This document shows, piece after piece, positions 46,029 through 56,325 of a stretch of DNA of 64,000 bases (the first letter of the stretch is position 1; every line of letters starts with the position of its first letter). Position numbers and translations under genes: made by a program. This stretch comes from Formivibrio citricus. GTDB taxonomy: Bacteria > Pseudomonadota > Gammaproteobacteria > Burkholderiales > Chitinibacteraceae. The notes beneath the pieces were generated by a model, which did not search any database, had not been told where the DNA came from, and saw only the letters and a list, made by a program, of their open reading frames with translations. The stretch covers positions 20,709-84,708 of the forward strand of contig NZ_FOVE01000017.1 of NCBI RefSeq assembly GCF_900115065.1, read 5' to 3'.

Positions 46029-49000
46029 TCAGGCGGTCTTGCCATGTCCGTGCATCGGGTCGGGCGGCGTGCCCCGCCACTTGCGCCAGCGGCGCTGCAG
46101 CCCGTCGAAGCCCAGGTACAGCGACGGGGTGATGTAGAGCGTCACCATCTGCGAAATGATCAGGCCCCCGACGATTGCCACGCCCATTGGCTGGCGCAGT
46201 TCCGCGCCGGCTCCCAGACCGAGCGCTAGCGGCAGGGCGCCCATGATGGCGGCAAAGGTGGTCATCATGATCGGGCGGAAACGCAGCGCACAGGCTTCCA
46301 GAATCGCATCGTGCGGTGCCTTGCCTTCCTTGCGTTCGGCTTCCAGCGCGAAGTCGATCATCATGATCGCGTTCTTCTTGACGATGCCGATCAGGAGCAG
46401 GATGCCGACCATGGCGATGAAGGTGATCTGCAGTCCGAGCAGCTTGAGCGCGATCAGCGCACCAACCGCGGCGGAAGGGATGCCGGCCAGGATGGTGACG
46501 GGGTGAATCCAGCTCTCGTACAGTACCCCCAGAATCACATAGATCACCGCGATTGCGATCAGCACCAGCCAGAGCTGGGTGCTCTGCGATTTCATGAACG
46601 ATGCCGCATCGCCGGCGAAATCGCCAAACACGTGAGGCGGGAGGTTCAACGATTCCTTGATCTTGGCCATTTCCGTTGCGGCGTCTGACAGCGAGGCGCC
46701 CGGCGCCAGATTGAAGCTCAGGGTGATCGACGGGAGTTGTCCCTGGTGGTTGATCATGTTGTTGACCAGCGTGCGTTCGACGCGGGCAAAGGAACCGATC
46801 GGGATCAGTTGCCCGGTCTTGCTGCGCACCTGCAGGCGGCCGATGCTGTTTTCGTTCTCGCGGTTGTCATCATTGAGCGAAACGATGACCGGGAAGTTGT
46901 CCTGCGACAGGTAGATGGTGCCGGCTTGCGGTTCTCCGTAGGCGTTATTGAGCGCATCGCGCAGCGATTGCATGTCGATGCCCAGACCTTCTGCCTTGTC
47001 GCGGTCGATGACCAGCTTGGCTTGCAGACCGTTGCGCTCGGAGTCGGTATTCAGGTCGATGAAGACCGAACTGGATTCCTGCATTTTCTGCATCAGCCGG
47101 TCGGCCCAGAGGTTCAGGTCTTCCATGTTGACCGATTGCAGTGTGTACTGGTACCGGGAAATCGTTCCGCGTCCGGAAATAACCAAGTTCTGCACCGGGG
47201 TGTAAGTGACCCTGAAGCCGGGCATGTTGGCCGTGCTCTTGCGCAGGCTGGCGACGGTTTCCGGCATCGGGGCACGTTCGCCGCGCGGCTTGAGCGTGAT
47301 GAACATGTTGCCACGGTTATTGGTCCCGGCGGACGAAACGACGGCGGCGACATTCGGGTTAGCCATGACACGGGCGATGGCTTCCTTTTGCATGGCGCGC
47401 ATGGCCGGCGATGAAATATCCTGTTCGGCAACGGTGCGTCCGCGGAGCTGCCCGATGTCTTCATCCGGAAAGAAGCCCTTGGGCATGGTGATGTACAGAA
47501 CGGCGGTCAGGATGAAAGTCAGCAAGGTGGTCAGCCAGAGTACCCACTTGTGATGCAGCGACCAGGCCAGCGAATGCTTGTAGGTAGCGAGCATGAGGTT
47601 GAACATGCGCTCGAAGACCAGGCCCCAGGCTTTGGGTTGTTCATCGTGATGGTGACGGATGAAACGGGCTGACAGCATCGGGATGATGGTGAGTGCGGCG
47701 ACAGCCGAAACGGCAATCGCCAATGTGACCACCGCGGCGAACTCGTGGAACAGCAGGCCGATTTCTCCCGGCATGAAAAAGATGGGGATAAACACGGCGA
47801 CCAGCGAAACCGAAATGGAAACCACCGTGAACGCCATCTCGCGCGCGCCGCGGATCGCCGCGTGGAAGGGCTGGATGCCGTCTTCGATGTGCCGGACGAT
47901 GTTTTCCAGTACCACCACCGCATCGTCGACCACCAGCCCCACCGCGACGGTCAGCCCCATCAGGGAAATGTTGTTCAGGCTGTAGCCGAACCAGAGCATC
48001 AGGGCGAAGGTGCCGAGCAGCGAAACCGGCAACGACACCGAGGGAATCAGCGTGGCCGAGAGCTGGCGCAGGAACAGCAGGATCACCAGAATCACCAGTG
48101 CCACCGTCAGCAGCATGGTCAGGTTCACGTCGTGGATCGATTCGCGCACCGAGAGCGAGCGGTCGTTGAGCAGTTTGACCTCGACCGACGCGGGCATCTG
48201 CGCCTGGATGCGGGGCAGGGCTTCCTTGATCGCATCGACCACGGCCACGGTATTGGCATCGGACTGGCGGAATACCCGCAAGACGATGGAGGTTTCGCCG
48301 TTGACCCAGCTCAGGACTTTGTTGTTTTCCACGCTGTCCTGAATGTCGGCCACATCGGCCAGGCGCACCGGCTGACCGTTCTTGATCGCAATGATGAGCG
48401 GCGCGAAATCCTTGGCGTTTTTCAGTTGCTCGTTGGCGCCGATGATCAGTACCTGCCGCTTGCCCTGGATCGATCCGACCGGCGTGTTGGCGTTGGCATT
48501 CTTGAGCGCGTTGGCGACATCGGTGACGGTCATTTCACGGGTGGCAAGGCGCTCAGGGTCGATCAGCACCCGTACCGCGAAACGTTTTTGCCCCAACGCT
48601 TCAACCTGTGCCACGCCGTTGACGGTCGAGAGCATCGGCGAGATCAGGCTGTCGGCATATTCGTTGAGCTCGGACAGCGGCATTGAGGGTGAGTTGACCC
48701 CCACGATCAGGATGGCGTCGTCGGCAGGGTTGACCTTGCGGTAGCTCGGCGGGACAGTCATGTCCTTGGGCAGGCGCCGGCTCGCGCGGAACAGGGCAGC
48801 CTGAACGTCCACGGCGGCGGCCTCGATGTCGCGCTTGGTGTCGAATTCGAGCGTGATCGAGGTGCTGCCGAGCGTGCTGGTCGATGTCATCATCGCCAAG
48901 CCGGGGATCGTGGAAAATTGTTTTTCCAGGATGTTGGCGACCGACGAGGCCATGGTTTCCGGGCTGGCGCCGTCGAGCGTGGCGCTCACGCTGATCTTGG

Positions 49001-49127
49001 GCAGGTTGAACGAGGGCAGGGCGGAAATCGGCAGGCGGAACCAGGCGGCGACGCCCGCCACGATGACTGCCAGCCACAGCAGCGTGGTCGCCACCGGCCG
49101 GCGTATGCAGTGTTCGGGAAGGTTCAT
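46029..49127 (-). CDS. RND efflux permease (HAE1 family, MdtB/MdtC-like)
   Basis: 1032 residues, full length for the family, with 12 transmembrane segments and two large periplasmic loops. Proton-relay aspartates lie in TVAVGLVVDDAVVVLENI; IRRPVATTLLWLAVI is at the N-terminus. It exports drugs, detergents or other amphiphiles with a membrane-fusion partner encoded 14 bases upstream. No TolC-like outer-membrane gene is adjacent, so it must borrow one. Substrates cannot be told. Confidence 0.92.
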   Translation of the reverse strand: MNLPEHCIRRPVATTLLWLAVIVAGVAAWFRLPISALPSFNLPKISVSATLDGASPETMASSVANILEKQFSTIPGLAMMTSTSTLGSTSITLEFDTKRDIEAAAVDVQAALFRASRRLPKDMTVPPSYRKVNPADDAILIVGVNSPSMPLSELNEYADSLISPMLSTVNGVAQVEALGQKRFAVRVLIDPERLATREMTVTDVANALKNANANTPVGSIQGKRQVLIIGANEQLKNAKDFAPLIIAIKNGQPVRLADVADIQDSVENNKVLSWVNGETSIVLRVFRQSDANTVAVVDAIKEALPRIQAQMPASVEVKLLNDRSLSVRESIHDVNLTMLLTVALVILVILLFLRQLSATLIPSVSLPVSLLGTFALMLWFGYSLNNISLMGLTVAVGLVVDDAVVVLENIVRHIEDGIQPFHAAIRGAREMAFTVVSISVSLVAVFIPIFFMPGEIGLLFHEFAAVVTLAIAVSAVAALTIIPMLSARFIRHHHDEQPKAWGLVFERMFNLMLATYKHSLAWSLHHKWVLWLTTLLTFILTAVLYITMPKGFFPDEDIGQLRGRTVAEQDISSPAMRAMQKEAIARVMANPNVAAVVSSAGTNNRGNMFITLKPRGERAPMPETVASLRKSTANMPGFRVTYTPVQNLVISGRGTISRYQYTLQSVNMEDLNLWADRLMQKMQESSSVFIDLNTDSERNGLQAKLVIDRDKAEGLGIDMQSLRDALNNAYGEPQAGTIYLSQDNFPVIVSLNDDNRENENSIGRLQVRSKTGQLIPIGSFARVERTLVNNMINHQGQLPSITLSFNLAPGASLSDAATEMAKIKESLNLPPHVFGDFAGDAASFMKSQSTQLWLVLIAIAVIYVILGVLYESWIHPVTILAGIPSAAVGALIALKLLGLQITFIAMVGILLLIGIVKKNAIMMIDFALEAERKEGKAPHDAILEACALRFRPIMMTTFAAIMGALPLALGLGAGAELRQPMGVAIVGGLIISQMVTLYITPSLYLGFDGLQRRWRKWRGTPPDPMHGHGKTA

Positions 49128-49141
49128 GGCGGATTTCCTGC

Positions 49142-50344
49142 TCAGGCGCCGGGCGCGCTGGCTTTTTCAGGCCCGTTGTTGGGGCTGGAGGCGTTTTTCT
49201 TCTTGCCGCTTGCTGCCGTTCCGGAGGCGGCTTCGGTGATCTTGTTGCCGGGGCGCAGATCCTGGCCGCCTTCCATGACCACTTTCACGCCGCCCTCAAT
49301 GCCTTTGACGATGGCGCGTGATTCGTGCATCCGGACCAGCTCGACCGGCTTGGCGGCAACCGTCATGTCTTCGTTGACGACATAGACGAAGCGCCCGTTC
49401 GGGCCGTTTTCAATGGCCTGGCCGGGCAGGGTGACGGCGTCCTTGATTTTTCCGGCGTGTACGCGAACCGGCGCAAATTGCCCCGCCCAAAGCAGGCGCT
49501 TGGTGTTGGGAAGCTCTGCTTTGACACCGATGGTGCCGGACGTTCGTTCCACGCTGTTTTCGACGAAGATGACCTTGCCGGCCACCTTTTGCCCGTCCGG
49601 GAGTGCCAGCTGGACGCTGACCGGACCTTCCTTCATCGCGGTGCGCAGCGCGGGGAGGTCGCGTTCCGGCAGCGTGAAGCTGACGCCGATTGGATCAAGG
49701 CGCGTGATGTTGACCATGGTGATGGTGCTGTTGGCGAGCACGAGGCTACCGGTACGTACGTCGATACGCCCGGCGCGGCCGTCGAACGGCGCGACGATGC
49801 GGTCGTAACTGAGTTGCACCCTGGCGGATTCCAGTGCGGCGATGTCCTGGGCGAGCGTGGATTCGGCCGCGTCCAGCTTGGACTTGGTTGCATCAAGCCC
49901 CGCGGGTGAAATGAAGTTGCGCTTGGCCAGATCCACGGAGCGGGTGTAATCGCGCTTGGCAATTTCCAGTGCGGCACGGCTGCCGACGACGCGGGCTTCG
50001 GCTTTTCTGACGTTGCTTTCGTCGTCGCGCGAATCGAGCGAGAACAGCAGTTGTCCTTTCTTGACCTCGTCGCCTTCCTTGAAATGGATTCTGGCGATGG
50101 TGCCGGTTTTTTGCGGGCGCAGGTCGACCTGATCCAGCGGAATGACGTTGCCCTGCGCCTCCAGGACAAGCGGAACCGATTCAACGGTCGTTAGCGTGGT
50201 CAATACAGGCTTGGCCCTGTTTGCACCGGCCTTTCCTGCCGGCGCGCTGGCCGGTTTGCCTTCTGCCGTTTTTTCCTTGGCGGGGCCGCAAGCTACAAGC
50301 GGCAGGCAAACCAACAGGGATGAAACAAGGCGCCGATCAATCAT
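49142..50344 (-). CDS. RND membrane-fusion lipoprotein (MdtA-like)
   Basis: 400 residues from the ATG of MIDRRLVSSLLVCLPLVACG; LVAC is a lipobox, so the protein is probably anchored to the inner membrane through Cys. Then come the barrel-sandwich hybrid (GTIARIHFKEGDEVKKGQLLF), an alpha-hairpin (RDYTRSVDLAKRNF), the YDRIVAPFDGRAG beta strand and a Lys/Asn/Ala-rich tail. It links the RND pump to an outer-membrane channel. Its start overlaps the end of lplT by eight bases. Confidence 0.92.
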   Translation of the reverse strand: MIDRRLVSSLLVCLPLVACGPAKEKTAEGKPASAPAGKAGANRAKPVLTTLTTVESVPLVLEAQGNVIPLDQVDLRPQKTGTIARIHFKEGDEVKKGQLLFSLDSRDDESNVRKAEARVVGSRAALEIAKRDYTRSVDLAKRNFISPAGLDATKSKLDAAESTLAQDIAALESARVQLSYDRIVAPFDGRAGRIDVRTGSLVLANSTITMVNITRLDPIGVSFTLPERDLPALRTAMKEGPVSVQLALPDGQKVAGKVIFVENSVERTSGTIGVKAELPNTKRLLWAGQFAPVRVHAGKIKDAVTLPGQAIENGPNGRFVYVVNEDMTVAAKPVELVRMHESRAIVKGIEGGVKVVMEGGQDLRPGNKITEAASGTAASGKKKNASSPNNGPEKASAPGA

Positions 50345-51647
50345 GCATGATTCCCTTGCGTACGCCGTCCTTGTAGAGACGGGTGATGTAGACCATGGAT
50401 AGTGCAACGAACAGGCCGAACCCGATGATGATGGTGTGCATCGGCGGCAAGCCGCTGGCGGTGAATTTGTCGATGACGACCTGCGGCATGGTCAGCGGGT
50501 CGACCGGGGTGCTGAGATATTTCACCAGCATTGCGTGTGCACCCACCATCAGCAGAATGCCGAGGTTTTCGTTGAAATTCTGGACCGCGATCGAGTGGCC
50601 GGCCCCCATGAGCATGCAGCCGCGATGTTGCAGCATGGCGTTGAGCGGCACCACGAAGAAACCGGACAGCCAGCCGACGAAGAACATCAGCGATGCGGCC
50701 AGCCAGAGTTCGCGTACGAACAGCATGGTGATGATGACAAAGCCCATGGCAATGCCGGCGGGGAGAACCGAAAAGGCTTTCTTGAGCGGAATCCACTTGC
50801 CGGCAACGACCGCGCCGAATGCCACGCCGAAGGCCACGATGGCGACAAGACGAGTGGCCTGTTCCATGGAATAGGCGAGCCAGATGATCGCCCAGTTGAT
50901 GACGACCAGACGCATCGTGGCGCCGGCCCCCCAGAACAGCGTGGTCACGGCCAGAGAGAGGCCGCCCTGCGGATCGCGCCACAGGCGCTTGACGCACCAC
51001 CAGAATTCCTTGATCAAATGATGCGGGCTCAGGTGCAGCGCCTTCAGTCGGACGTTGAGCTTGGGAATGTAGAGGTTGAGCCAGGCGGCGAGCAGGTAAA
51101 CGATGACGATAATGCCGATAGCGAATTCCGGTGCAGAGAAGTAATGCCGGAGTGTGTGGTTGCCGATGCTGTGCGCTTGCAGCAGACCTTCCACCCACTG
51201 CCCGGACAGGAAACCGCCCAATAGCGTGCCGAAGATGATGGCACCGACCGTGGCGCCTTCGAGCCAGCCGTTGGCTGCAACCAGTTTCTCGTGCGGCAGG
51301 TATTCCGTGATGATGCCGTACTTGGCGGGCGAATAGGCTGCGGCGCCGAAGCCGACCAATGCATAGGCGACGATGGGCGGTGCGCCGATCAGCATGCCAA
51401 GACAGCCGGCAAGCTTGATGCCGTTGCAGATCATCATTGCCTGACCCTTGTGCATGGAATCGGCAAAGGTGCCGGCAAACGGGGCAAGAACGACGTAGGA
51501 GACCGTGAAGCACCAGAGCAGCATGGAGAGATGCCATTCGGGCGCGTGATTGACCTTTAACAGGGCGAGGGCGGCAATGAAAAGTGCGTTGTCGGCCAGC
51601 GCGGAAAGGAATTGCGAGCCGAGGATGATGAAAAAGCCAAGATTCAT
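50337..51647 (-). CDS. lplT: Lysophospholipid transporter LplT
   Basis: 436 residues, about 12 membrane segments, MFS fold with family motifs LSALADNALFIAALALL, GAAAYSPAKYGIITEYLP and FFVVPLNAMLQ. It flips lysophospholipids inward for re-acylation by Aas; no aas gene is adjacent. It is the first gene of a three-gene run with the membrane-fusion and RND genes, overlapping the former, which might link lipid repair and efflux. Confidence 0.9.
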   Translation of the reverse strand: MNLGFFIILGSQFLSALADNALFIAALALLKVNHAPEWHLSMLLWCFTVSYVVLAPFAGTFADSMHKGQAMMICNGIKLAGCLGMLIGAPPIVAYALVGFGAAAYSPAKYGIITEYLPHEKLVAANGWLEGATVGAIIFGTLLGGFLSGQWVEGLLQAHSIGNHTLRHYFSAPEFAIGIIVIVYLLAAWLNLYIPKLNVRLKALHLSPHHLIKEFWWCVKRLWRDPQGGLSLAVTTLFWGAGATMRLVVINWAIIWLAYSMEQATRLVAIVAFGVAFGAVVAGKWIPLKKAFSVLPAGIAMGFVIITMLFVRELWLAASLMFFVGWLSGFFVVPLNAMLQHRGCMLMGAGHSIAVQNFNENLGILLMVGAHAMLVKYLSTPVDPLTMPQVVIDKFTASGLPPMHTIIIGFGLFVALSMVYITRLYKDGVRKGIMHD

Positions 51648-51745
51648 ACAGTAGAGCCCTGTTGCTTGAACTGAGCGTGTTTTATACCACTAAATGCCTT
51701 ACGGATGCATGTGCGGTGCAGCATGGCGCATGGTGCGCTGCAATG

Positions 51746-51751
51746 TATAAT
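51746..51751 (+). promoter_or_regulatory. -10 box of the alr promoter
   Basis: Perfect TATAAT 32 bases before the alr start; no good -35 is seen at 16-18 bases. A TGCAGC/GCTGCA inverted repeat lies just upstream. Confidence 0.45.
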
Positions 51752-51783
51752 CCAGGCTCGTTCCCCTCGCGCAGCCCCCGAAC

Positions 51784-52854
51784 ATGACGCGCCCCATTCT
51801 TGCCACCATTCATTCTGCTGCCTTGTCGCACAACTACCGTCTGGCCAAAATCTGTGCGCCGCACAGCCTGGCTTTTGCCGTCATCAAGGCCAACGGCTAC
51901 GGGCACGGTTTGTTGCCGGTGGCCCGGGCGCTGGCGTCTGCCGACGGTTTTGCGCTGCTGGAGATCGAACAGGCGGTGCGTCTGCGGGAAGAGGGTTTCG
52001 CGCAGCCTATCCTGCTGCTGGAAGGGGTGTTTTCGCCCGACGAACTGCCGGTTAGCGCCGATTTCGGCTTGCATGTCGCCGTGCACAGCCCGGAACAGGT
52101 TCAATGGCTGGAACAGGCGGCGCTATCCCGGCCGCTGACCGTTTGCCTCAAGCTCAACACCGGCATGAATCGCCTCGGTTTCGTCGTCGAAGAGGCGCGG
52201 GAATGGGCGCAGAGATTGCAGGCTTGCCCGAATGTGGCCGGTGTGGTGCTGATGGCGCATTTTGCCACCGCCGACGAGCCGGACAAGGGCATCGACTGGC
52301 AATACCGCCGTTTTTGCGATGCGGTGACAGGGTTGGAGTTGCCGGTCTGTCTGGCCAATTCCGCCGCCATCATCGATTACCCGGCCACGCATGGCGACTG
52401 GGTGCGCCCCGGCATCATGTTGTATGGCTCCTCGCCGTTTGCAGACCGTTCCGCCAGCGAGTTGGGCTTGCAGCCCGCAATGACACTGAGTTCGCGCATC
52501 ATCGGCGAGCAACAACTCGCCGTTGGTGCCAGCGTGGGGTACGGCATGACTTTTTGCTCCGACAGGCCGATGCGCATCGGCACGGTGGCCTGCGGCTACG
52601 CCGATGGTTACCCGCGACATGCCCCGACCGGTACGCCGGTGGTGGTGTGCGGCCAGCGCACGCGGCTTCTGGGGCGCGTTTCGATGGACATGCTTGCCGT
52701 CGATCTGACCAACATTCCGACTGCTGCGGTGGGTAGCCCTGTCGAGCTTTGGGGTTCGCAGCTTCCCATCGACGAGGTGGCTGCTGCCGCCGGAACGATC
52801 AGCTACGAGCTGATGTGTGCCGTTGCGTCGCGCGTGCCGGTTGTGGTGGATTGA
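51784..52854 (+). CDS. alr: Alanine racemase
   Basis: 356 residues. PLP-binding Lys35 in AVIKANGYGHG, catalytic Tyr253 in GYGMTF, and RPGIMLYGSSPF. It interconverts L- and D-alanine for peptidoglycan; the DadX role with dadA is also possible. It starts independently, divergent from lplT, and lysC follows 127 bases later. Confidence 0.94.
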   Translation: MTRPILATIHSAALSHNYRLAKICAPHSLAFAVIKANGYGHGLLPVARALASADGFALLEIEQAVRLREEGFAQPILLLEGVFSPDELPVSADFGLHVAVHSPEQVQWLEQAALSRPLTVCLKLNTGMNRLGFVVEEAREWAQRLQACPNVAGVVLMAHFATADEPDKGIDWQYRRFCDAVTGLELPVCLANSAAIIDYPATHGDWVRPGIMLYGSSPFADRSASELGLQPAMTLSSRIIGEQQLAVGASVGYGMTFCSDRPMRIGTVACGYADGYPRHAPTGTPVVVCGQRTRLLGRVSMDMLAVDLTNIPTAAVGSPVELWGSQLPIDEVAAAAGTISYELMCAVASRVPVVVD

Positions 52855-52981
52855 TCTGTGCATAAGCCCTATTGATCGGGGCAGAAACGAGCCGCTTCCC
52901 GGCTCGAAAAAAAGACCCGTCTTCGGGTACAATACGCGTTTTCCTGTATTCCTATTCACTTTTGAACCCGCAGGTTGAATC

Positions 52982-54205
52982 ATGGCTTTGATTGTCCAGA
53001 AATACGGCGGTACCTCGATGGGAACGCCCGAGCGGATCAAGAACGTTGCCCGCCGCGTTGCCAAGTTCAAGGCGCAGGGGCACGACATTGTGGTCGTGGT
53101 TTCCGCGATGTCCGGCGAAACCAACCGCCTGATCGCGCTCGCCAAAGAAATCCAGGCGAACCCGGATCCGCGCGAACTCGATGTGATCATCTCCACCGGG
53201 GAGCAGGTCACTATCGGCCTCCTGGCCATGGCGCTCAAGGACATCGGTCTCGATGCCGTGAGCTACACGGGCAGCCAGGTCAGGATCCTGACCGACAGCG
53301 CCTTCACCAAAGCCCGCATCCAGGAGATCGACGACGCCAACATGCGCGCCGACCTGGCCGCAGGCCGGGTTGTGATCGTGGCCGGCTTTCAGGGCGTGGA
53401 CGGCGATGGCAACATCACCACGCTGGGTCGCGGCGGCTCGGATACCACCGGTGTGGCGCTCGCTGCAGCGCTCAAGGCCGACGAATGCCAGATCTATACC
53501 GACGTGGACGGCGTCTATACGACTGACCCGCGCGTCGTTCCGGAAGCCCGGAAACTCAAGACCATCACCTTCGAGGAAATGCTGGAAATGGCCAGCCTCG
53601 GCTCCAAGGTGCTTCAGATCCGTTCGGTCGAATTCGCCGGCAAATACAACGTCAAATTGCGCGTGCTCTCCAGCTTCCAGGAAGAAGGCGAGGGCACCCT
53701 CATCACTTTCGAGGAAGAAAGCAACATGGAAAAGCCCGTCATCTCCGGCATCGCCTTCAATCGTGACGAAGCTCGCATCAATGTCATGGGCGTTCCCGAC
53801 AAGCCCGGCATCGCCTACCAGATTCTTGGCCCGGTTGCCGACGCCAATGTCGATGTCGACATGATCATCCAGAATGTCGGCCAGGATGGCTCGACCGACT
53901 TCTCGTTCACTGTGCCCAAGAACGACATGGCGCGCGCCATCAAGGTGCTGGAAGATGTCCAGGCGCATGTCGGTGCGCGTTCGATCACGGGCGACGACAA
54001 GATCTGCAAGGTCTCCATCGTCGGTGTTGGCATGCGCTCGCACGTCGGCGTGGCGGCGACCATGTTCCGCACGCTGGCCGAGGAAGGTATCAACATCCAG
54101 ATGATCTCGACCTCCGAAATCAAGATTTCTGTTGTGGTCGAAGAAAAATACCTGGAACTTGCAGTGCGCGTGCTGCATAAAGCGTTTGGTTTGGAAATGG
54201 CCTAA
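52982..54205 (+). CDS. lysC: Aspartate kinase
   Basis: 407 residues. Monofunctional aspartokinase with N-terminal KYGGTSMGT (7-15), [31 protein letters not shown], and two C-terminal ACT domains ([39 protein letters not shown]). It makes aspartyl phosphate for Lys, Thr and Met synthesis; the ACT domains usually give feedback control by Lys and Thr. A -10-like TACAAT at 52928-52933 and two small hairpins (CGAGCCG/CGGCTCG, ACCCG/CGGGT) precede it. Confidence 0.95.
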   Translation: MALIVQKYGGTSMGTPERIKNVARRVAKFKAQGHDIVVVVSAMSGETNRLIALAKEIQANPDPRELDVIISTGEQVTIGLLAMALKDIGLDAVSYTGSQVRILTDSAFTKARIQEIDDANMRADLAAGRVVIVAGFQGVDGDGNITTLGRGGSDTTGVALAAALKADECQIYTDVDGVYTTDPRVVPEARKLKTITFEEMLEMASLGSKVLQIRSVEFAGKYNVKLRVLSSFQEEGEGTLITFEEESNMEKPVISGIAFNRDEARINVMGVPDKPGIAYQILGPVADANVDVDMIIQNVGQDGSTDFSFTVPKNDMARAIKVLEDVQAHVGARSITGDDKICKVSIVGVGMRSHVGVAATMFRTLAEEGINIQMISTSEIKISVVVEEKYLELAVRVLHKAFGLEMA

Positions 54206-54265
54206 TTTGTTGGCCGGCTGGCTTGACTGGGCAGGGTGCTCCGCGTATTATGCCGCTTCCCTCGC

Positions 54266-54359
54266 GGAGACGTGGATGAGTGGCTGAAATCACTCCCCTG
54301 CTAAGGGAGCATAGGGGCCAAAACCTCTATCGAGGGTTCGAATCCCTCCGTCTCCGCCA
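54266..54359 (+). tRNA. tRNA-Ser (anticodon GCT)
   Basis: 94 nt, acceptor GGAGACG/CGTCTCC, long variable arm, anticodon loop CTGCTAA, CCA encoded at 54357-54359. Confidence 0.95.
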
Positions 54360-54382
54360 GGAGTTTAAAAAGCAGTGCCAGC

Positions 54383-54459
54383 GCGCCCGTAGCTCAGTTG
54401 GATAGAGTATCTGGCTACGAACCAGAGGGTCAGGAGTTCGAATCTCTTCGGGCGCGCCA
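54383..54459 (+). tRNA. tRNA-Arg (anticodon ACG)
   Basis: 77 nt, acceptor GCGCCCG/CGGGCGC, anticodon loop CTACGAA, TTCGAAT arm, CCA encoded. Confidence 0.95.
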
Positions 54460-54480
54460 GTTTCTGCAATGTTGTTCGAT

Positions 54481-54555
54481 GTCCCTATAGTTTAGCGGTT
54501 AGAACACTGCCCTTTCACGGCGGCGGCCGGGGTTCGATTCCCCGTGGGGACGCCA
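54481..54555 (+). tRNA. tRNA-Glu (anticodon TTC)
   Basis: 75 nt, acceptor GTCCCTA/TGGGGAC (one G-U), anticodon loop CTTTCAC, GGTTCGATTCC arm, CCA encoded. A recombinase reading frame enters its 3' half from the opposite strand. Confidence 0.95.
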
Positions 54556-55618
54556 ACATTTGGATGGTTGGCTCAAGAGCAACAGTCCGAAACGAAAATG
54601 GAATGGATAGGCGATAGCTTTTTTTGCGCCCCTCCACCATGGGTTCACAGCGAATTGGCTGGTCACCCAAAAACTCCCGCAGCACCTTTCTTGCCTGATC
54701 TCCCCCTTCTTTCAGAACGTTGCCCAGATCTTCCAGCGAAGCCTTGATGCTGATTTTCAAGTGCTCAATCTGCTTGGGGTCGATTTGCGTTTGATTTTCC
54801 AGTTCAGCCAGTTGTTGTTCCAAGGTTTCTTTACGCTCTTCGCGCGACTTGATTCGAGAAGCCAAACCCGCCGGCGCACCTTCCGCAGCCAACGCCCACA
54901 GATTCTCCATTTCGCGATCGATTTTTTTGAGCTCTTCACGCAAATTGTCGCGCACTTGTTGCTGCGGCGCGCTTTCCTGCTGTAAAAGCTCCCCGATTTC
55001 CCGCGTCAACGCCTCAATAGCAAAAGGTGACAGGAATTCCGTTTTCAGAATCCGCAGGATTTCCGTTTCGAACATCTCGGCAGGCTTGCGAACCGAGTTG
55101 CTGCATCGGGTCTGCCCGGATTTCTTGTAGCCCCCACACATATAAGACACGATCGAACAACGCGTACTTCCCCCGCCATAACTATTGCGAATGGCCACCA
55201 TGCGGTGCTCACACACGCCGCATACCATCAGCCCTGACAGTAAATACTGCGAGTGACGCTGCCTGTCGATCAACCCCGCCGACTGACTGGAATAAGCCTC
55301 GGCCTCTGCTGCCAAACGTGTTTGTACAGCCGACCACAACTGCTCATCCACAATCCGCAGTTCTGGGCGCTGAATCTGCACCCAGTTAGCCTCGTCCTGC
55401 GCTTCACGAAGCTTGGCGCGGCCTTTCTTGTAAGTGTTTCGATGCTGGCCATAGATGATTGTTCCGGTGTAACGGGGGTTATGCAGCATCTCCCGAATGC
55501 CGCTGGCGGCCCAGACTATCCCGCGAGGCGCTGAAGGTGTTTTGCCTATGAAGTACCCTGGTGCTCGGATGTGGGCGTTGATGGGGTTGGATCGCCAACA
55601 TCGTGGGGCTGGGCGCAA
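54515..55618 (-). pseudogene. Large serine recombinase, 5'-truncated remnant
   Basis: The recognisable part starts near 55555 (TPSAPRGIVWAASG, then MLHNPRYTGTIIYG of the Recombinase domain), continues with a zinc ribbon (CGVCEHRM and later cysteines) and a long coiled coil (about residues 215-300). The N-terminal resolvase domain with its catalytic serine is missing, so it cannot recombine DNA. Sequence upstream of 55555 belongs to another gene read on the plus strand. The last dozen codons (ASPRGIEPRPP) are the antisense of tRNA-Glu. It marks the end of a decayed integrative element. Confidence 0.75.
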
Positions 55619-56069
55619 AGAGGTGGAGAGGGCTGGCTATGTGGATTGGCAAGATGATTATTTCGAGAACGTTTCGCTTGAGTTTGGCTTGGCGCGGTGT
55701 CAGACGCCGGATAAGAAGCGCAAACACTTGCCGACGCGTGAATATCGGGCGCAGCAGCTTGAAGCCGCACGGGTGGAGGCGCTCTGCCCAAGTGGTAGTA
55801 CGCCAGCCGTCGAGGGTGTCGAGCAGCAGGTCGTGTCGAATGTAAGCCTTGAGCCCTCCATGACGGCAGTGGTGAAGCGTGAACAAGAGATGGCACTTGC
55901 GCCCGTTGATGTTACGAGCGAGCCAACGAAGGCGGACATGGCTGAGACCGAACCCAATGGTTTGGCTGAATACATCGAACAGAAAATGCAGGCGTGGTCC
56001 AAGTTGAAAAAATCTGATCCTGACGAGAGGCCAGGGTTTACTGGTTTTGAACGCCCGCCCGGAGGCTGA
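55548..56069 (+). pseudogene. Mobilisation/relaxase-like fragment
   Basis: About 173 residues from an ATG at the recombinase breakpoint. The part GLARCQTPDKKRKHLPTREY with its basic, His-containing segment resembles the end of MOBV-type (Pre/Mob) relaxases, followed by a variable charged tail ending PDERPGFTGFERPPGG. Catalytic relaxase motifs are absent, so it is only a C-terminal piece. I am unsure of the family. It faces the recombinase remnant head to head, and the two together look like the scar of a mobilisable element that lost its middle. Confidence 0.45.
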
Positions 56070-56325
56070 GTGCTATCTTGGCAGGCTAGTAAAAAATCAA
56101 AATCACTTGGCCGCCCACACCGCGGGCGATTCAACTGCCTGGCACAAAATTCAATGTGCATATGGCTCCACTTGTGCCTTGGCTATTTTGCTCCAAGCGT
56201 GTTTGCACAAAAAATCAGCGGATAGCCGACTTCTCGTAGAGGTGGATGAGTCTACGGTTGCGAGGTTAGGTCACGGGTCTTGTAACCGATTCGGGTAGAC
56301 AGAAAATCTGACAGGATCTTGGCTA

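Noticed and set aside
54515..54555. The recombinase C-terminus (ASPRGIEPRPP) as a conserved protein motif
   Set aside because: It is simply the translated antisense of tRNA-Glu and carries no protein information.
56047..56298. A small open frame after the Mob fragment
   Set aside because: No RBS and no recognisable features; the stretch is treated as non-coding scar.
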